64,000 nt of DNA from Populus alba (taxonomy: Eukaryota > Streptophyta > Magnoliopsida > Malpighiales > Salicaceae). This document shows, one piece after another, positions 33,901 to 47,820 of the stretch. The notes below the pieces were generated by a model, which searched no databases, had not been told where the DNA came from, and saw only the letters and a list, made by a program, of their open reading frames with translations. Position numbers and translations under genes: made by a program. The stretch spans positions 17,845,584 to 17,909,583 of the forward strand of contig NC_133300.1 in the NCBI RefSeq assembly GCF_005239225.2, read 5' to 3'. How positions within the stretch are numbered: the stretch's first letter is position 1; every line of letters starts with the position of its first letter.

Positions 33901-36900
33901 CGAAATTCAGTTGCCTTTGAATTTCGGGTGATCCCTCTTGAGCATGTATGCTTCTGCTACTTGTTCTACATCATACTTTCTTCCGCAAACGGCGAAACGC
34001 TTTGACTCGGTGAGTTTCGAGGCATTCCGACTTCGATGCCCCGGTTGCCGAAATTCAGTTGCCTTTGAATTTCGGGTGATCCCTCTTGAGCATGTATGCT
34101 TCTGCTACTTGTTCTACATCATACTTTCTTCCGCAAACGGCGAAACGCTTTGACTCGGTGAGTTTCGAGGCATTCCGACTTCGATGCCCCGGTTGCCGAA
34201 ATTCAGTTGCCTTTGAATTTCGGGTGATCCCTCTTGAGCATGTATGCTTCTGCTACTTGTTCTACATCATACTTTCTTCCGCAAACGGCGAAACGCTTTG
34301 ACTCGGTGAGTTTCGAGGCATTCCGACTTCGATGCCCCGGTTGCCGAAATTCAGTTGCCTTTGAATTTCGGGTGATCCCTCTTGAGCATGTATGCTTCTG
34401 CTACTTGTTCTACATCATACTTTCTTCCGCAAACGGCGAAACGCTTTGACTCGGTGAGTTTCGAGGCATTCCGACTTCGATGCCCCGGTTGCCGAAATTC
34501 AGTTGCCTTTGAATTTCGGGTGATCCCTCTTGAGCATGTATGCTTCTGCTACTTGTTCTACATCATACTTTCTTCCGCAAACGGCGAAACGCTTTGACTC
34601 GGTGAGTTTCGAGGCATTCCGACTTCGATGCCCCGGTTGCCGAAATTCAGTTGCCTTTGAATTTCGGGTGATCCCTCTTGAGCATGTATGCTTCTGCTAC
34701 TTGTTCTACATCATACTTTCTTCCGCAAACGGCGAAACGCTTTGACTCGGTGAGTTTCGAGGCATTCCGACTTCGATGCCCCGGTTGCCGAAATTCAGTT
34801 GCCTTTGAATTTCGGGTGATCCCTCTTGAGCATGTATGCTTCTGCTACTTGTTCTACATCATACTTTCTTCCGCAAACGGCGAAACGCTTTGACTCGGTG
34901 AGTTTCGAGGCATTCCGACTTCGATGCCCCGGTTGCCGAAATTCAGTTGCCTTTGAATTTCGGGTGATCCCTCTTGAGCATGTATGCTTCTGCTACTTGT
35001 TCTACATCATACTTTCTTCCGCAAACGGCGAAACGCTTTGACTCGGTGAGTTTCGAGGCATTCCGACTTCGATGCCCCGGTTGCCGAAATTCAGTTGCCT
35101 TTGAATTTCGGGTGATCCCTCTTGAGCATGTATGCTTCTGCTACTTGTTCTACATCATACTTTCTTCCGCAAACGGCGAAACGCTTTGACTCGGTGAGTT
35201 TCGAGGCATTCCGACTTCGATGCCCCGGTTGCCGAAATTCAGTTGCCTTTGAATTTCGGGTGATCCCTCTTGAGCATGTATGCTTCTGCTACTTGTTCTA
35301 CATCATACTTTCTTCCGCAAACGGCGAAACGCTTTGACTCGGTGAGTTTCGAGGCATTCCGACTTCGATGCCCCGGTTGCCGAAATTCAGTTGCCTTTGA
35401 ATTTCGGGTGATCCCTCTTGAGCATGTATGCTTCTGCTACTTGTTCTACATCATACTTTCTTCCGCAAACGGCGAAACGCTTTGACTCGGTGAGTTTCGA
35501 GGCATTCCGACTTCGATGCCCCGGTTGCCGAAATTCAGTTGCCTTTGAATTTCGGGTGATCCCTCTTGAGCATGTATGCTTCTGCTACTTGTTCTACATC
35601 ATACTTTCTTCCGCAAACGGCGAAACGCTTTGACTCGGTGAGTTTCGAGGCATTCCGACTTCGATGCCCCGGTTGCCGAAATTCAGTTGCCTTTGAATTT
35701 CGGGTGATCCCTCTTGAGCATGTATGCTTCTGCTACTTGTTCTACATCATACTTTCTTCCGCAAACGGCGAAACGCTTTGACTCGGTGAGTTTCGAGGCA
35801 TTCCGACTTCGATGCCCCGGTTGCCGAAATTCAGTTGCCTTTGAATTTCGGGTGATCCCTCTTGAGCATGTATGCTTCTGCTACTTGTTCTACATCATAC
35901 TTTCTTCCGCAAACGGCGAAACGCTTTGACTCGGTGAGTTTCGAGGCATTCCGACTTCGATGCCCCGGTTGCCGAAATTCAGTTGCCTTTGAATTTCGGG
36001 TGATCCCTCTTGAGCATGTATGCTTCTGCTACTTGTTCTACATCATACTTTCTTCCGCAAACGGCGAAACGCTTTGACTCGGTGAGTTTCGCGGCATTCC
36101 GACTTCGATGCCCCGGTTGCCGAAATTCAGTTGCCTTTGAATTTCGGGTGATCCCTCTTGAGCATGTATGCTTCTGCTACTTGTTCTACATCATACTTTC
36201 TTCCGCAAACGGCGAAACGCTTTGACTCGGTGAGTTTCGAGGCATTCCGACTTCGATGCCCCGGTTGCCGAAATTCAGTTGCCTTTGAATTTCGGGTGAT
36301 CCCTCTTGAGCATGTATGCTTCTGCTACTTGTTCTACATCATACTTTCTTCCGCAAACGGCGAAACGCTTTGACTCGGTGAGTTTCGAGGCATTCCGACT
36401 TCGATGCCCCGGTTGCCGAAATTCAGTTGCCTTTGAATTTCGGGTGATCCCTCTTGAGCATGTATGCTTCTGCTACTTGTTCTACATCATACTTTCTTCC
36501 GCAAACGGCGAAACGCTTTGACTCGGTGAGTTTCGAGGCATTCCGACTTCGATGCCCCGGTTGCCGAAATTCAGTTGCCTTTGAATTTCGGGTGATCCCT
36601 CTTGAGCATGTATGCTTCTGCTACTTGTTCTACATCATACTTTCTTCCGCAAACGGCGAAACGCTTTGACTCGGTGAGTTTCGAGGCATTCCGACTTCGA
36701 TGCCCCGGTTGCCGAAATTCAGTTGCCTTTGAATTTCGGGTGATCCCTCTTGAGCATGTATGCTTCTGCTACTTGTTCTACATCATACTTTCTTCCGCAA
36801 ACGGCGAAACGCTTTGACTCGGTGAGTTTCGAGGCATTCCGACTTCGATGCCCCGGTTGCCGAAATTCAGTTGCCTTTGAATTTCGGGTGATCCCTCTTG

Positions 36901-39900
36901 AGCATGTATGCTTCTGCTACTTGTTCTACATCATACTTTCTTCCGCAAACGGCGAAACGCTTTGACTCGGTGAGTTTCGAGGCATTCCGACTTCGATGCC
37001 CCGGTTGCCGAAATTCAGTTGCCTTTGAATTTCGGGTGATCCCTCTTGAGCATGTATGCTTCTGCTACTTGTTCTACATCATACTTTCTTCCGCAAACGG
37101 CGAAACGCTTTGACTCGGTGAGTTTCGAGGCATTCCGACTTCGATGCCCCGGTTGCCGAAATTCAGTTGCCTTTGAATTTCGGGTGATCCCTCTTGAGCA
37201 TGTATGCTTCTGCTACTTGTTCTACATCATACTTTCTTCCGCAAACGGCGAAACGCTTTGACTCGGTGAGTTTCGCGGCATTCCGACTTCGATGCCCCGG
37301 TTGCCGAAATTCAGTTGCCTTTGAATTTCGGGTGATCCCTCTTGAGCATGTATGCTTCTGCTACTTGTTCTACATCATACTTTCTTCCGCAAACGGCGAA
37401 ACGCTTTGACTCGGTGAGTTTCGAGGCATTCCGACTTCGATGCCCCGGTTGCCGAAATTCAGTTGCCTTTGAATTTCGGGTGATCCCTCTTGAGCATGTA
37501 TGCTTCTGCTACTTGTTCTACATCATACTTTCTTCCGCAAACGGCGAAACGCTTTGACTCGGTGAGTTTCGAGGCATTCCGACTTCGATGCCCCGGTTGC
37601 CGAAATTCAGTTGCCTTTGAATTTCGGGTGATCCCTCTTGAGCATGTATGCTTCTGCTACTTGTTCTACATCATACTTTCTTCCGCAAACGGCGAAACGC
37701 TTTGACTCGGTGAGTTTCGAGGCATTCCGACTTCGATGCCCCGGTTGCCGAAATTCAGTTGCCTTTGAATTTCGGGTGATCCCTCTTGAGCATGTATGCT
37801 TCTGCTACTTGTTCTACATCATACTTTCTTCCGCAAACGGCGAAACGCTTTGACTCGGTGAGTTTCGAGGCATTCCGACTTCGATGCCCCGGTTGCCGAA
37901 ATTCAGTTGCCTTTGAATTTCGGGTGATCCCTCTTGAGCATGTATGCTTCTGCTACTTGTTCTACATCATACTTTCTTCCGCAAACGGCGAAACGCTTTG
38001 ACTCGGTGAGTTTCGAGGCATTCCGACTTCGATGCCCCGGTTGCCGAAATTCAGTTGCCTTTGAATTTCGGGTGATCCCTCTTGAGCATGTATGCTTCTG
38101 CTACTTGTTCTACATCATACTTTCTTCCGCAAACGGCGAAACGCTTTGACTCGGTGAGTTTCGCGGCATTCCGACTTCGATGCCCCGGTTGCCGAAATTC
38201 AGTTGCCTTTGAATTTCGGGTGATCCCTCTTGAGCATGTATGCTTCTGCTACTTGTTCTACATCATACTTTCTTCCGCAAACGGCGAAACGCTTTGACTC
38301 GGTGAGTTTCGAGGCATTCCGACTTCGATGCCCCGGTTGCCGAAATTCAGTTGCCTTTGAATTTCGGGTGATCCCTCTTGAGCATGTATGCTTCTGCTAC
38401 TTGTTCTACATCATACTTTCTTCCGCAAACGGCGAAACGCTTTGACTCGGTGAGTTTCGAGGCATTCCGACTTCGATGCCCCGGTTGCCGAAATTCAGTT
38501 GCCTTTGAATTTCGGGTGATCCCTCTTGAGCATGTATGCTTCTGCTACTTGTTCTACATCATACTTTCTTCCGCAAACGGCGAAACGCTTTGACTCGGTG
38601 AGTTTCGAGGCATTCCGACTTCGATGCCCCGGTTGCCGAAATTCAGTTGCCTTTGAATTTCGGGTGATCCCTCTTGAGCATGTATGCTTCTGCTACTTGT
38701 TCTACATCATACTTTCTTCCGCAAACGGCGAAACGCTTTGACTCGGTGAGTTTCGAGGCATTCCGACTTCGATGCCCCGGTTGCCGAAATTCAGTTGCCT
38801 TTGAATTTCGGGTGATCCCTCTTGAGCATGTATGCTTCTGCTACTTGTTCTACATCATACTTTCTTCCGCAAACGGCGAAACGCTTTGACTCGGTGAGTT
38901 TCGAGGCATTCCGACTTCGATGCCCCGGTTGCCGAAATTCAGTTGCCTTTGAATTTCGGGTGATCCCTCTTGAGCATGTATGCTTCTGCTACTTGTTCTA
39001 CATCATACTTTCTTCCGCAAACGGCGAAACGCTTTGACTCGGTGAGTTTCGAGGCATTCCGACTTCGATGCCCCGGTTGCCGAAATTCAGTTGCCTTTGA
39101 ATTTCGGGTGATCCCTCTTGAGCATGTATGCTTCTGCTACTTGTTCTACATCATACTTTCTTCCGCAAACGGCGAAACGCTTTGACTCGGTGAGTTTCGA
39201 GGCATTCCGACTTCGATGCCCCGGTTGCCGAAATTCAGTTGCCTTTGAATTTCGGGTGATCCCTCTTGAGCATGTATGCTTCTGCTACTTGTTCTACATC
39301 ATACTTTCTTCCGCAAACGGCGAAACGCTTTGACTCGGTGAGTTTCGAGGCATTCCGACTTCGATGCCCCGGTTGCCGAAATTCAGTTGCCTTTGAATTT
39401 CGGGTGATCCCTCTTGAGCATGTATGCTTCTGCTACTTGTTCTACATCATACTTTCTTCCGCAAACGGCGAAACGCTTTGACTCGGTGAGTTTCGAGGCA
39501 TTCCGACTTCGATGCCCCGGTTGCCGAAATTCAGTTGCCTTTGAATTTCGGGTGATCCCTCTTGAGCATGTATGCTTCTGCTACTTGTTCTACATCATAC
39601 TTTCTTCCGCAAACGGCGAAACGCTTTGACTCGGTGAGTTTCGAGGCATTCCGACTTCGATGCCCCGGTTGCCGAAATTCAGTTGCCTTTGAATTTCGGG
39701 TGATCCCTCTTGAGCATGTATGCTTCTGCTACTTGTTCTACATCATACTTTCTTCCGCAAACGGCGAAACGCTTTGACTCGGTGAGTTTCGAGGCATTCC
39801 GACTTCGATGCCCCGGTTGCCGAAATTCAGTTGCCTTTGAATTTCGGGTGATCCCTCTTGAGCATGTATGCTTCTGCTACTTGTTCTACATCATACTTTC

Positions 39901-42900
39901 TTCCGCAAACGGCGAAACGCTTTGACTCGGTGAGTTTCGAGGCATTCCGACTTCGATGCCCCGGTTGCCGAAATTCAGTTGCCTTTGAATTTCGGGTGAT
40001 CCCTCTTGAGCATGTATGCTTCTGCTACTTGTTCTACATCATACTTTCTTCCGCAAACGGCGAAACGCTTTGACTCGGTGAGTTTCGAGGCATTCCGACT
40101 TCGATGCCCCGGTTGCCGAAATTCAGTTGCCTTTGAATTTCGGGTGATCCCTCTTGAGCATGTATGCTTCTGCTACTTGTTCTACATCATACTTTCTTCC
40201 GCAAACGGCGAAACGCTTTGACTCGGTGAGTTTCGAGGCATTCCGACTTCGATGCCCCGGTTGCCGAAATTCAGTTGCCTTTGAATTTCGGGTGATCCCT
40301 CTTGAGCATGTATGCTTCTGCTACTTGTTCTACATCATACTTTCTTCCGCAAACGGCGAAACGCTTTGACTCGGTGAGTTTCGAGGCATTCCGACTTCGA
40401 TGCCCCGGTTGCCGAAATTCAGTTGCCTTTGAATTTCGGGTGATCCCTCTTGAGCATGTATGCTTCTGCTACTTGTTCTACATCATACTTTCTTCCGCAA
40501 ACGGCGAAACGCTTTGACTCGGTGAGTTTCGAGGCATTCCGACTTCGATGCCCCGGTTGCCGAAATTCAGTTGCCTTTGAATTTCGGGTGATCCCTCTTG
40601 AGCATGTATGCTTCTGCTACTTGTTCTACATCATACTTTCTTCCGCAAACGGCGAAACGCTTTGACTCGGTGAGTTTCGAGGCATTCCGACTTCGATGCC
40701 CCGGTTGCCGAAATTCAGTTGCCTTTGAATTTCGGGTGATCCCTCTTGAGCATGTATGCTTCTGCTACTTGTTCTACATCATACTTTCTTCCGCAAACGG
40801 CGAAACGCTTTGACTCGGTGAGTTTCGAGGCATTCCGACTTCGATGCCCCGGTTGCCGAAATTCAGTTGCCTTTGAATTTCGGGTGATCCCTCTTGAGCA
40901 TGTATGCTTCTGCTACTTGTTCTACATCATACTTTCTTCCGCAAACGGCGAAACGCTTTGACTCGGTGAGTTTCGCGGCATTCCGACTTCGATGCCCCGG
41001 TTGCCGAAATTCAGTTGCCTTTGAATTTCGGGTGATCCCTCTTGAGCATGTATGCTTCTGCTACTTGTTCTACATCATACTTTCTTCCGCAAACGGCGAA
41101 ACGCTTTGACTCGGTGAGTTTCGAGGCATTCCGACTTCGATGCCCCGGTTGCCGAAATTCAGTTGCCTTTGAATTTCGGGTGATCCCTCTTGAGCATGTA
41201 TGCTTCTGCTACTTGTTCTACATCATACTTTCTTCCGCAAACGGCGAAACGCTTTGACTCGGTGAGTTTCGAGGCATTCCGACTTCGATGCCCCGGTTGC
41301 CGAAATTCAGTTGCCTTTGAATTTCGGGTGATCCCTCTTGAGCATGTATGCTTCTGCTACTTGTTCTACATCATACTTTCTTCCGCAAACGGCGAAACGC
41401 TTTGACTCGGTGAGTTTCGAGGCATTCCGACTTCGATGCCCCGGTTGCCGAAATTCAGTTGCCTTTGAATTTCGGGTGATCCCTCTTGAGCATGTATGCT
41501 TCTGCTACTTGTTCTACATCATACTTTCTTCCGCAAACGGCGAAACGCTTTGACTCGGTGAGTTTCGAGGCATTCCGACTTCGATGCCCCGGTTGCCGAA
41601 ATTCAGTTGCCTTTGAATTTCGGGTGATCCCTCTTGAGCATGTATGCTTCTGCTACTTGTTCTACATCATACTTTCTTCCGCAAACGGCGAAACGCTTTG
41701 ACTCGGTGAGTTTCGAGGCATTCCGACTTCGATGCCCCGGTTGCCGAAATTCAGTTGCCTTTGAATTTCGGGTGATCCCTCTTGAGCATGTATGCTTCTG
41801 CTACTTGTTCTACATCATACTTTCTTCCGCAAACGGCGAAACGCTTTGACTCGGTGAGTTTCGAGGCATTCCGACTTCGATGCCCCGGTTGCCGAAATTC
41901 AGTTGCCTTTGAATTTCGGGTGATCCCTCTTGAGCATGTATGCTTCTGCTACTTGTTCTACATCATACTTTCTTCCGCAAACGGCGAAACGCTTTGACTC
42001 GGTGAGTTTCGAGGCATTCCGACTTCGATGCCCCGGTTGCCGAAATTCAGTTGCCTTTGAATTTCGGGTGATCCCTCTTGAGCATGTATGCTTCTGCTAC
42101 TTGTTCTACATCATACTTTCTTCCGCAAACGGCGAAACGCTTTGACTCGGTGAGTTTCGAGGCATTCCGACTTCGATGCCCCGGTTGCCGAAATTCAGTT
42201 GCCTTTGAATTTCGGGTGATCCCTCTTGAGCATGTATGCTTCTGCTACTTGTTCTACATCATACTTTCTTCCGCAAACGGCGAAACGCTTTGACTCGGTG
42301 AGTTTCGAGGCATTCCGACTTCGATGCCCCGGTTGCCGAAATTCAGTTGCCTTTGAATTTCGGGTGATCCCTCTTGAGCATGTATGCTTCTGCTACTTGT
42401 TCTACATCATACTTTCTTCCGCAAACGGCGAAACGCTTTGACTCGGTGAGTTTCGAGGCATTCCGACTTCGATGCCCCGGTTGCCGAAATTCAGTTGCCT
42501 TTGAATTTCGGGTGATCCCTCTTGAGCATGTATGCTTCTGCTACTTGTTCTACATCATACTTTCTTCCGCAAACGGCGAAACGCTTTGACTCGGTGAGTT
42601 TCGAGGCATTCCGACTTCGATGCCCCGGTTGCCGAAATTCAGTTGCCTTTGAATTTCGGGTGATCCCTCTTGAGCATGTATGCTTCTGCTACTTGTTCTA
42701 CATCATACTTTCTTCCGCAAACGGCGAAACGCTTTGACTCGGTGAGTTTCGAGGCATTCCGACTTCGATGCCCCGGTTGCCGAAATTCAGTTGCCTTTGA
42801 ATTTCGGGTGATCCCTCTTGAGCATGTATGCTTCTGCTACTTGTTCTACATCATACTTTCTTCCGCAAACGGCGAAACGCTTTGACTCGGTGAGTTTCGA

Positions 42901-45900
42901 GGCATTCCGACTTCGATGCCCCGGTTGCCGAAATTCAGTTGCCTTTGAATTTCGGGTGATCCCTCTTGAGCATGTATGCTTCTGCTACTTGTTCTACATC
43001 ATACTTTCTTCCGCAAACGGCGAAACGCTTTGACTCGGTGAGTTTCGAGGCATTCCGACTTCGATGCCCCGGTTGCCGAAATTCAGTTGCCTTTGAATTT
43101 CGGGTGATCCCTCTTGAGCATGTATGCTTCTGCTACTTGTTCTACATCATACTTTCTTCCGCAAACGGCGAAACGCTTTGACTCGGTGAGTTTCGAGGCA
43201 TTCCGACTTCGATGCCCCGGTTGCCGAAATTCAGTTGCCTTTGAATTTCGGGTGATCCCTCTTGAGCATGTATGCTTCTGCTACTTGTTCTACATCATAC
43301 TTTCTTCCGCAAACGGCGAAACGCTTTGACTCGGTGAGTTTCGAGGCATTCCGACTTCGATGCCCCGGTTGCCGAAATTCAGTTGCCTTTGAATTTCGGG
43401 TGATCCCTCTTGAGCATGTATGCTTCTGCTACTTGTTCTACATCATACTTTCTTCCGCAAACGGCGAAACGCTTTGACTCGGTGAGTTTCGAGGCATTCC
43501 GACTTCGATGCCCCGGTTGCCGAAATTCAGTTGCCTTTGAATTTCGGGTGATCCCTCTTGAGCATGTATGCTTCTGCTACTTGTTCTACATCATACTTTC
43601 TTCCGCAAACGGCGAAACGCTTTCGGTTTGACTCGGTGAGTTTCGAGGCATTCCGACTTCGATGCCCCGGTTGCCGAAATTCAGTTGCCTTTGAATTTCG
43701 GGTGATCCCTCTTGAGCATGTATGCTTCTGCTACTTGTTCTACATCATACTTTCTTCCGCAAACGGCGAAACGCTTTGACTCGGTGAGTTTCGAGGCATT
43801 CCGACTTCGATGCCCCGGTTGCCGAAATTCAGTTGCCTTTGAATTTCGGGTGATCCCTCTTGAGCATGTATGCTTCTGCTACTTGTTCTACATCATACTT
43901 TCTTCCGCAAACGGCGAAACGCTTTGACTCGGTGAGTTTCGAGGCATTCCGACTTCGATGCCCCGGTTGCCGAAATTCAGTTGCCTTTGAATTTCGGGTG
44001 ATCCCTCTTGAGCATGTATGCTTCTGCTACTTGTTCTACATCATACTTTCTTCCGCAAACGGCGAAACGCTTTGACTCGGTGAGTTTCGAGGCATTCCGA
44101 CTTCGATGCCCCCGAAATTCAGTTGCCTTTGAATTTCGGGTGATCCCTCTTGAGCATGTATGCTTCTGCTACTTGTTCTACATCATACTTTCTTCCGCAA
44201 ACGGCGAAACGCTTTGACTCGGTGAGTTTCGAGGCATTCCGACTTCGATGCCCCGGTTGCCGAAATTCAGTTGCCTTTGAATTTCGGGTGATCCCTCTTG
44301 AGCATGTATGCTTCTGCTACTTGTTCTACATCATACTTTCTTCCGCAAACGGCGAAACGCTTTGACTCGGTGAGTTTCGAGGCATTCCGACTTCGATGCC
44401 CCGAAATTCAGTTGCCTTTGAATTTCGGGTGATCCCTCTTGAGCATGTATGCTTCTGCTACTTGTTCTACATCATACTTTCTTCCGCAAACGGCGAAACG
44501 CTTTGACTCGGTGAGTTTCGAGGCATTCCGACTTCGATGCCCCGGTTGCCGAAATTCAGTTGCCTTTGAATTTCGGGTGATCCCTCTTGAGCATGTATGC
44601 TTCTGCTACTTGTTCTACATCATACTTTCTTCCGCAAACGGCGAAACGCTTTGACTCGGTGAGTTTCGAGGCATTCCGACTTCGATGCCCCGGTTGCCGA
44701 AATTCAGTTGCCTTTGAATTTCGGGTGATCCCTCTTGAGCATGTATGCTTCTGCTACTTGTTCTACATCATACTTTCTTCCGCAAACGGCGAAACGCTTT
44801 GACTCGGTGAGTTTCGCGGCATTCCGACTTCGATGCCCCGGTTGCCGAAATTCAGTTGCCTTTGAATTTCGGGTGATCCCTCTTGAGCATGTATGCTTCT
44901 GCTACTTGTTCTACATCATACTTTCTTCCGCAAACGGCGAAACGCTTTGACTCGGTGAGTTTCGAGGCATTCCGACTTCGATGCCCCGGTTGCCGAAATT
45001 CAGTTGCCTTTGAATTTCGGGTGATCCCTCTTGAGCATGTATGCTTCTGCTACTTGTTCTACATCATACTTTCTTCCGCAAACGGCGAAACGCTTTGACT
45101 CGGTGAGTTTCGAGGCATTCCGACTTCGATGCCCCGGTTGCCGAAATTCAGTTGCCTTTGAATTTCGGGTGATCCCTCTTGAGCATGTATGCTTCTGCTA
45201 CTTGTTCTACATCATACTTTCTTCCGCAAACGGCGAAACGCTTTGACTCGGTGAGTTTCGAGGCATTCCGACTTCGATGCCCCGGTTGCCGAAATTCAGT
45301 TGCCTTTGAATTTCGGGTGATCCCTCTTGAGCATGTATGCTTCTGCTACTTGTTCTACATCATACTTTCTTCCGCAAACGGCGAAACGCTTTGACTCGGT
45401 GAGTTTCGAGGCATTCCGACTTCGATGCCCCGGTTGCCGAAATTCAGTTGCCTTTGAATTTCGGGTGATCCCTCTTGAGCATGTATGCTTCTGCTACTTG
45501 TTCTACATCATACTTTCTTCCGCAAACGGCGAAACGCTTTGACTCGGTGAGTTTCGAGGCATTCCGACTTCGATGCCCCGGTTGCCGAAATTCAGTTGCC
45601 TTTGAATTTCGGGTGATCCCTCTTGAGCATGTATGCTTCTGCTACTTGTTCTACATCATACTTTCTTCCGCAAACGGCGAAACGCTTTGACTCGGTGAGT
45701 TTCGAGGCATTCCGACTTCGATGCCCCGGTTGCCGAAATTCAGTTGCCTTTGAATTTCGGGTGATCCCTCTTGAGCATGTATGCTTCTGCTACTTGTTCT
45801 ACATCATACTTTCTTCCGCAAACGGCGAAACGCTTTGACTCGGTGAGTTTCGCGGCATTCCGACTTCGATGCCCCGGTTGCCGAAATTCAGTTGCCTTTG

Positions 45901-47775
45901 AATTTCGGGTGATCCCTCTTGAGCATGTATGCTTCTGCTACTTGTTCTACATCATACTTTCTTCCGCAAACGGCGAAACGCTTTGACTCGGTGAGTTTCG
46001 AGGCATTCCGACTTCGATGCCCCGGTTGCCGAAATTCAGTTGCCTTTGAATTTCGGGTGATCCCTCTTGAGCATGTATGCTTCTGCTACTTGTTCTACAT
46101 CATACTTTCTTCCGCAAACGGCGAAACGCTTTGACTCGGTGAGTTTCGAGGCATTCCGACTTCGATGCCCCGGTTGCCGAAATTCAGTTGCCTTTGAATT
46201 TCGGGTGATCCCTCTTGAGCATGTATGCTTCTGCTACTTGTTCTACATCATACTTTCTTCCGCAAACGGCGAAACGCTTTGACTCGGTGAGTTTCGAGGC
46301 ATTCCGACTTCGATGCCCCGGTTGCCGAAATTCAGTTGCCTTTGAATTTCGGGTGATCCCTCTTGAGCATGTATGCTTCTGCTACTTGTTCTACATCATA
46401 CTTTCTTCCGCAAACGGCGAAACGCTTTGACTCGGTGAGTTTCGAGGCATTCCGACTTCGATGCCCCGGTTGCCGAAATTCAGTTGCCTTTTGAATTTCG
46501 GATGATCCCTCTTGAGCATGTATGCTTCTGCTACTTGTTCTACATCATACTTTCTTCCGCAAACGGCGAAACGCTTTGACTCGGTGAGTTTCGAGGCATT
46601 CCGACTTCGATGCCCCGGTTGCCGAAATTCAGTTGCCTTTGAATTTCGGGTGATCCCTCTTGAGCATGTATGCTTCTGCTACTTGTTCTACATCATACTT
46701 TCTTCCGCAAACGGCGAAACGCTTTGACTCGGTGAGTTTCGCGGCATTCCGACTTCGATGCCCCGGTTGCCGAAATTCAGTTGCCTTTGAATTTCGGGTG
46801 ATCCCTCTTGAGCATGTATGCTTCTGCTACTTGTTCTACATCATACTTTCTTCCGCAAACGGCGAAACGCTTTGACTCGGTGAGTTTCGAGGCATTCCGA
46901 CTTCGATGCCCCGGTTGCCGAAATTCAGTTGCCTTTGAATTTCGGGTGATCCCTCTTGAGCATGTATGCTTCTGCTACTTGTTCTACATCATACTTTCTT
47001 CCGCAAACGGCGAAACGCTTTGACTCGGTGAGTTTCGAGGCATTCCGACTTCGATGCCCCGGTTGCCGAAATTCAGTTGCCTTTGAATTTCGGGTGATCC
47101 CTCTTGAGCATGTATGCTTCTGCTACTTGTTCTACATCATACTTTCTTCCGCAAACGGCGAAACGCTTTGACTCGGTGAGTTTCGAGGCATTCCGACTTC
47201 GATGCCCCGGTTGCCGAAATTCAGTTGCCTTTGAATTTCGGATGATCCCTCTTGAGCATGTATGCTTCTGCTACTTGTTCTACATCATACTTTCTTCCGC
47301 AAACGGCGAAACGCTTTGACTCGGTGAGTTTCGAGGCATTCCGACTTCGATGCCCCGGTTGCCGAAATTCAGTTGCCTTTGAATTTCGGGTGATCCCTCT
47401 TGAGCATGTATGCTTCTGCTACTTGTTCTACATCATACTTTCTTCCGCAAACGGCGAAACGCTTTGACTCGGTGAGTTTCGAGGCATTCCGACTTCGATG
47501 CCCCGGTTGCCGAAATTCAGTTGCCTTTGAATTTCGGATGATCCCTCTTGAGCATGTATGCTTCTGCTACTTGTTCTACATCATACTTTCTTCCGCAAAC
47601 GGCGAAACGCTTTGACTCGGTGAGTTTCGAGGCATTCCGACTTCGATGCCCCGGTTGCCGAAATTCAGTTGCCTTTGAATTTCGGGTGATCCCTCTTGAG
47701 CATGTATGCTTCTGCTACTTGTTCTACATCATACTTTCTTCCGCAAACGGCGAAACGCTTTGACTCGGTGAGTTT
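25000..47775. repeat. Homogenised core of the 148-bp satellite
   Basis: About 154 monomers that are nearly identical. Variants change in blocks from left to right: CATCAGACTTTC with TTTCGCGGC until about 26520, then CATCATACTTTC with mixed GCGGC and GAGGC, then mainly CATCATAC with GAGGC from about 29900, with GCGGC reappearing singly. Irregular units are a 53-bp partial monomer at about 32197-32210, 7-bp deletions near 33458 and 44402, a 6-bp deletion near 44111, a 6-bp insertion near 43624, and a CGGATGATCC variant at about 46500, 47240 and 47537. Confidence 0.95.
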
Positions 47776-47820
47776 CGCATTCCGATAAAAATTCAGTTGC
47801 CTTTGAATTTCGGGATCCCT

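Larger units (their letters stand above)
20334..47820. repeat. 148-bp tandem satellite array, about 185 monomers
   Basis: About 27.5 kb of head-to-tail monomers, nearly all 148 bp in the core and 147-148 bp at the left edge. A monomer runs from the TTCTTCCGCAAACGGCG word through TTGACTCGGTGAGTTTCG, ATTCCGACTTCGATGCCCCGG, the AATTCAGTTGCC palindrome region and CCCTCTTGAGCATG to TTGTTCTACATCA. The GC content is clearly higher than in the AT-rich flanks. The left 4.7 kb is diverged; the remainder is nearly identical from monomer to monomer. Each monomer holds three dyad symmetries. Short open frames of about 71 codons recur every 148 bp only because the sequence repeats; 148 is not a multiple of three, so no long frame exists. 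A centromeric or pericentromeric role is possible but not shown. Confidence 0.98.

Noticed and set aside
25309..47763. Dozens of near-identical open frames of about 71 codons, one per 148 bp
   Set aside because: They are translations of the satellite. The monomer length is not a multiple of three, the frames overlap the next monomer, and changes do not respect codon positions. No sign of a protein.
20334..47820. CRISPR-like or phage-like repeat array
   Set aside because: The repeats are directly adjacent without unique spacers, and the context is a plant nuclear genome.
20334..47820. Claiming that this is the centromere
   Set aside because: The monomer size and dyads fit, but without CENH3 or cytological data, and with a MYB cluster next to it, the sequence alone cannot decide.
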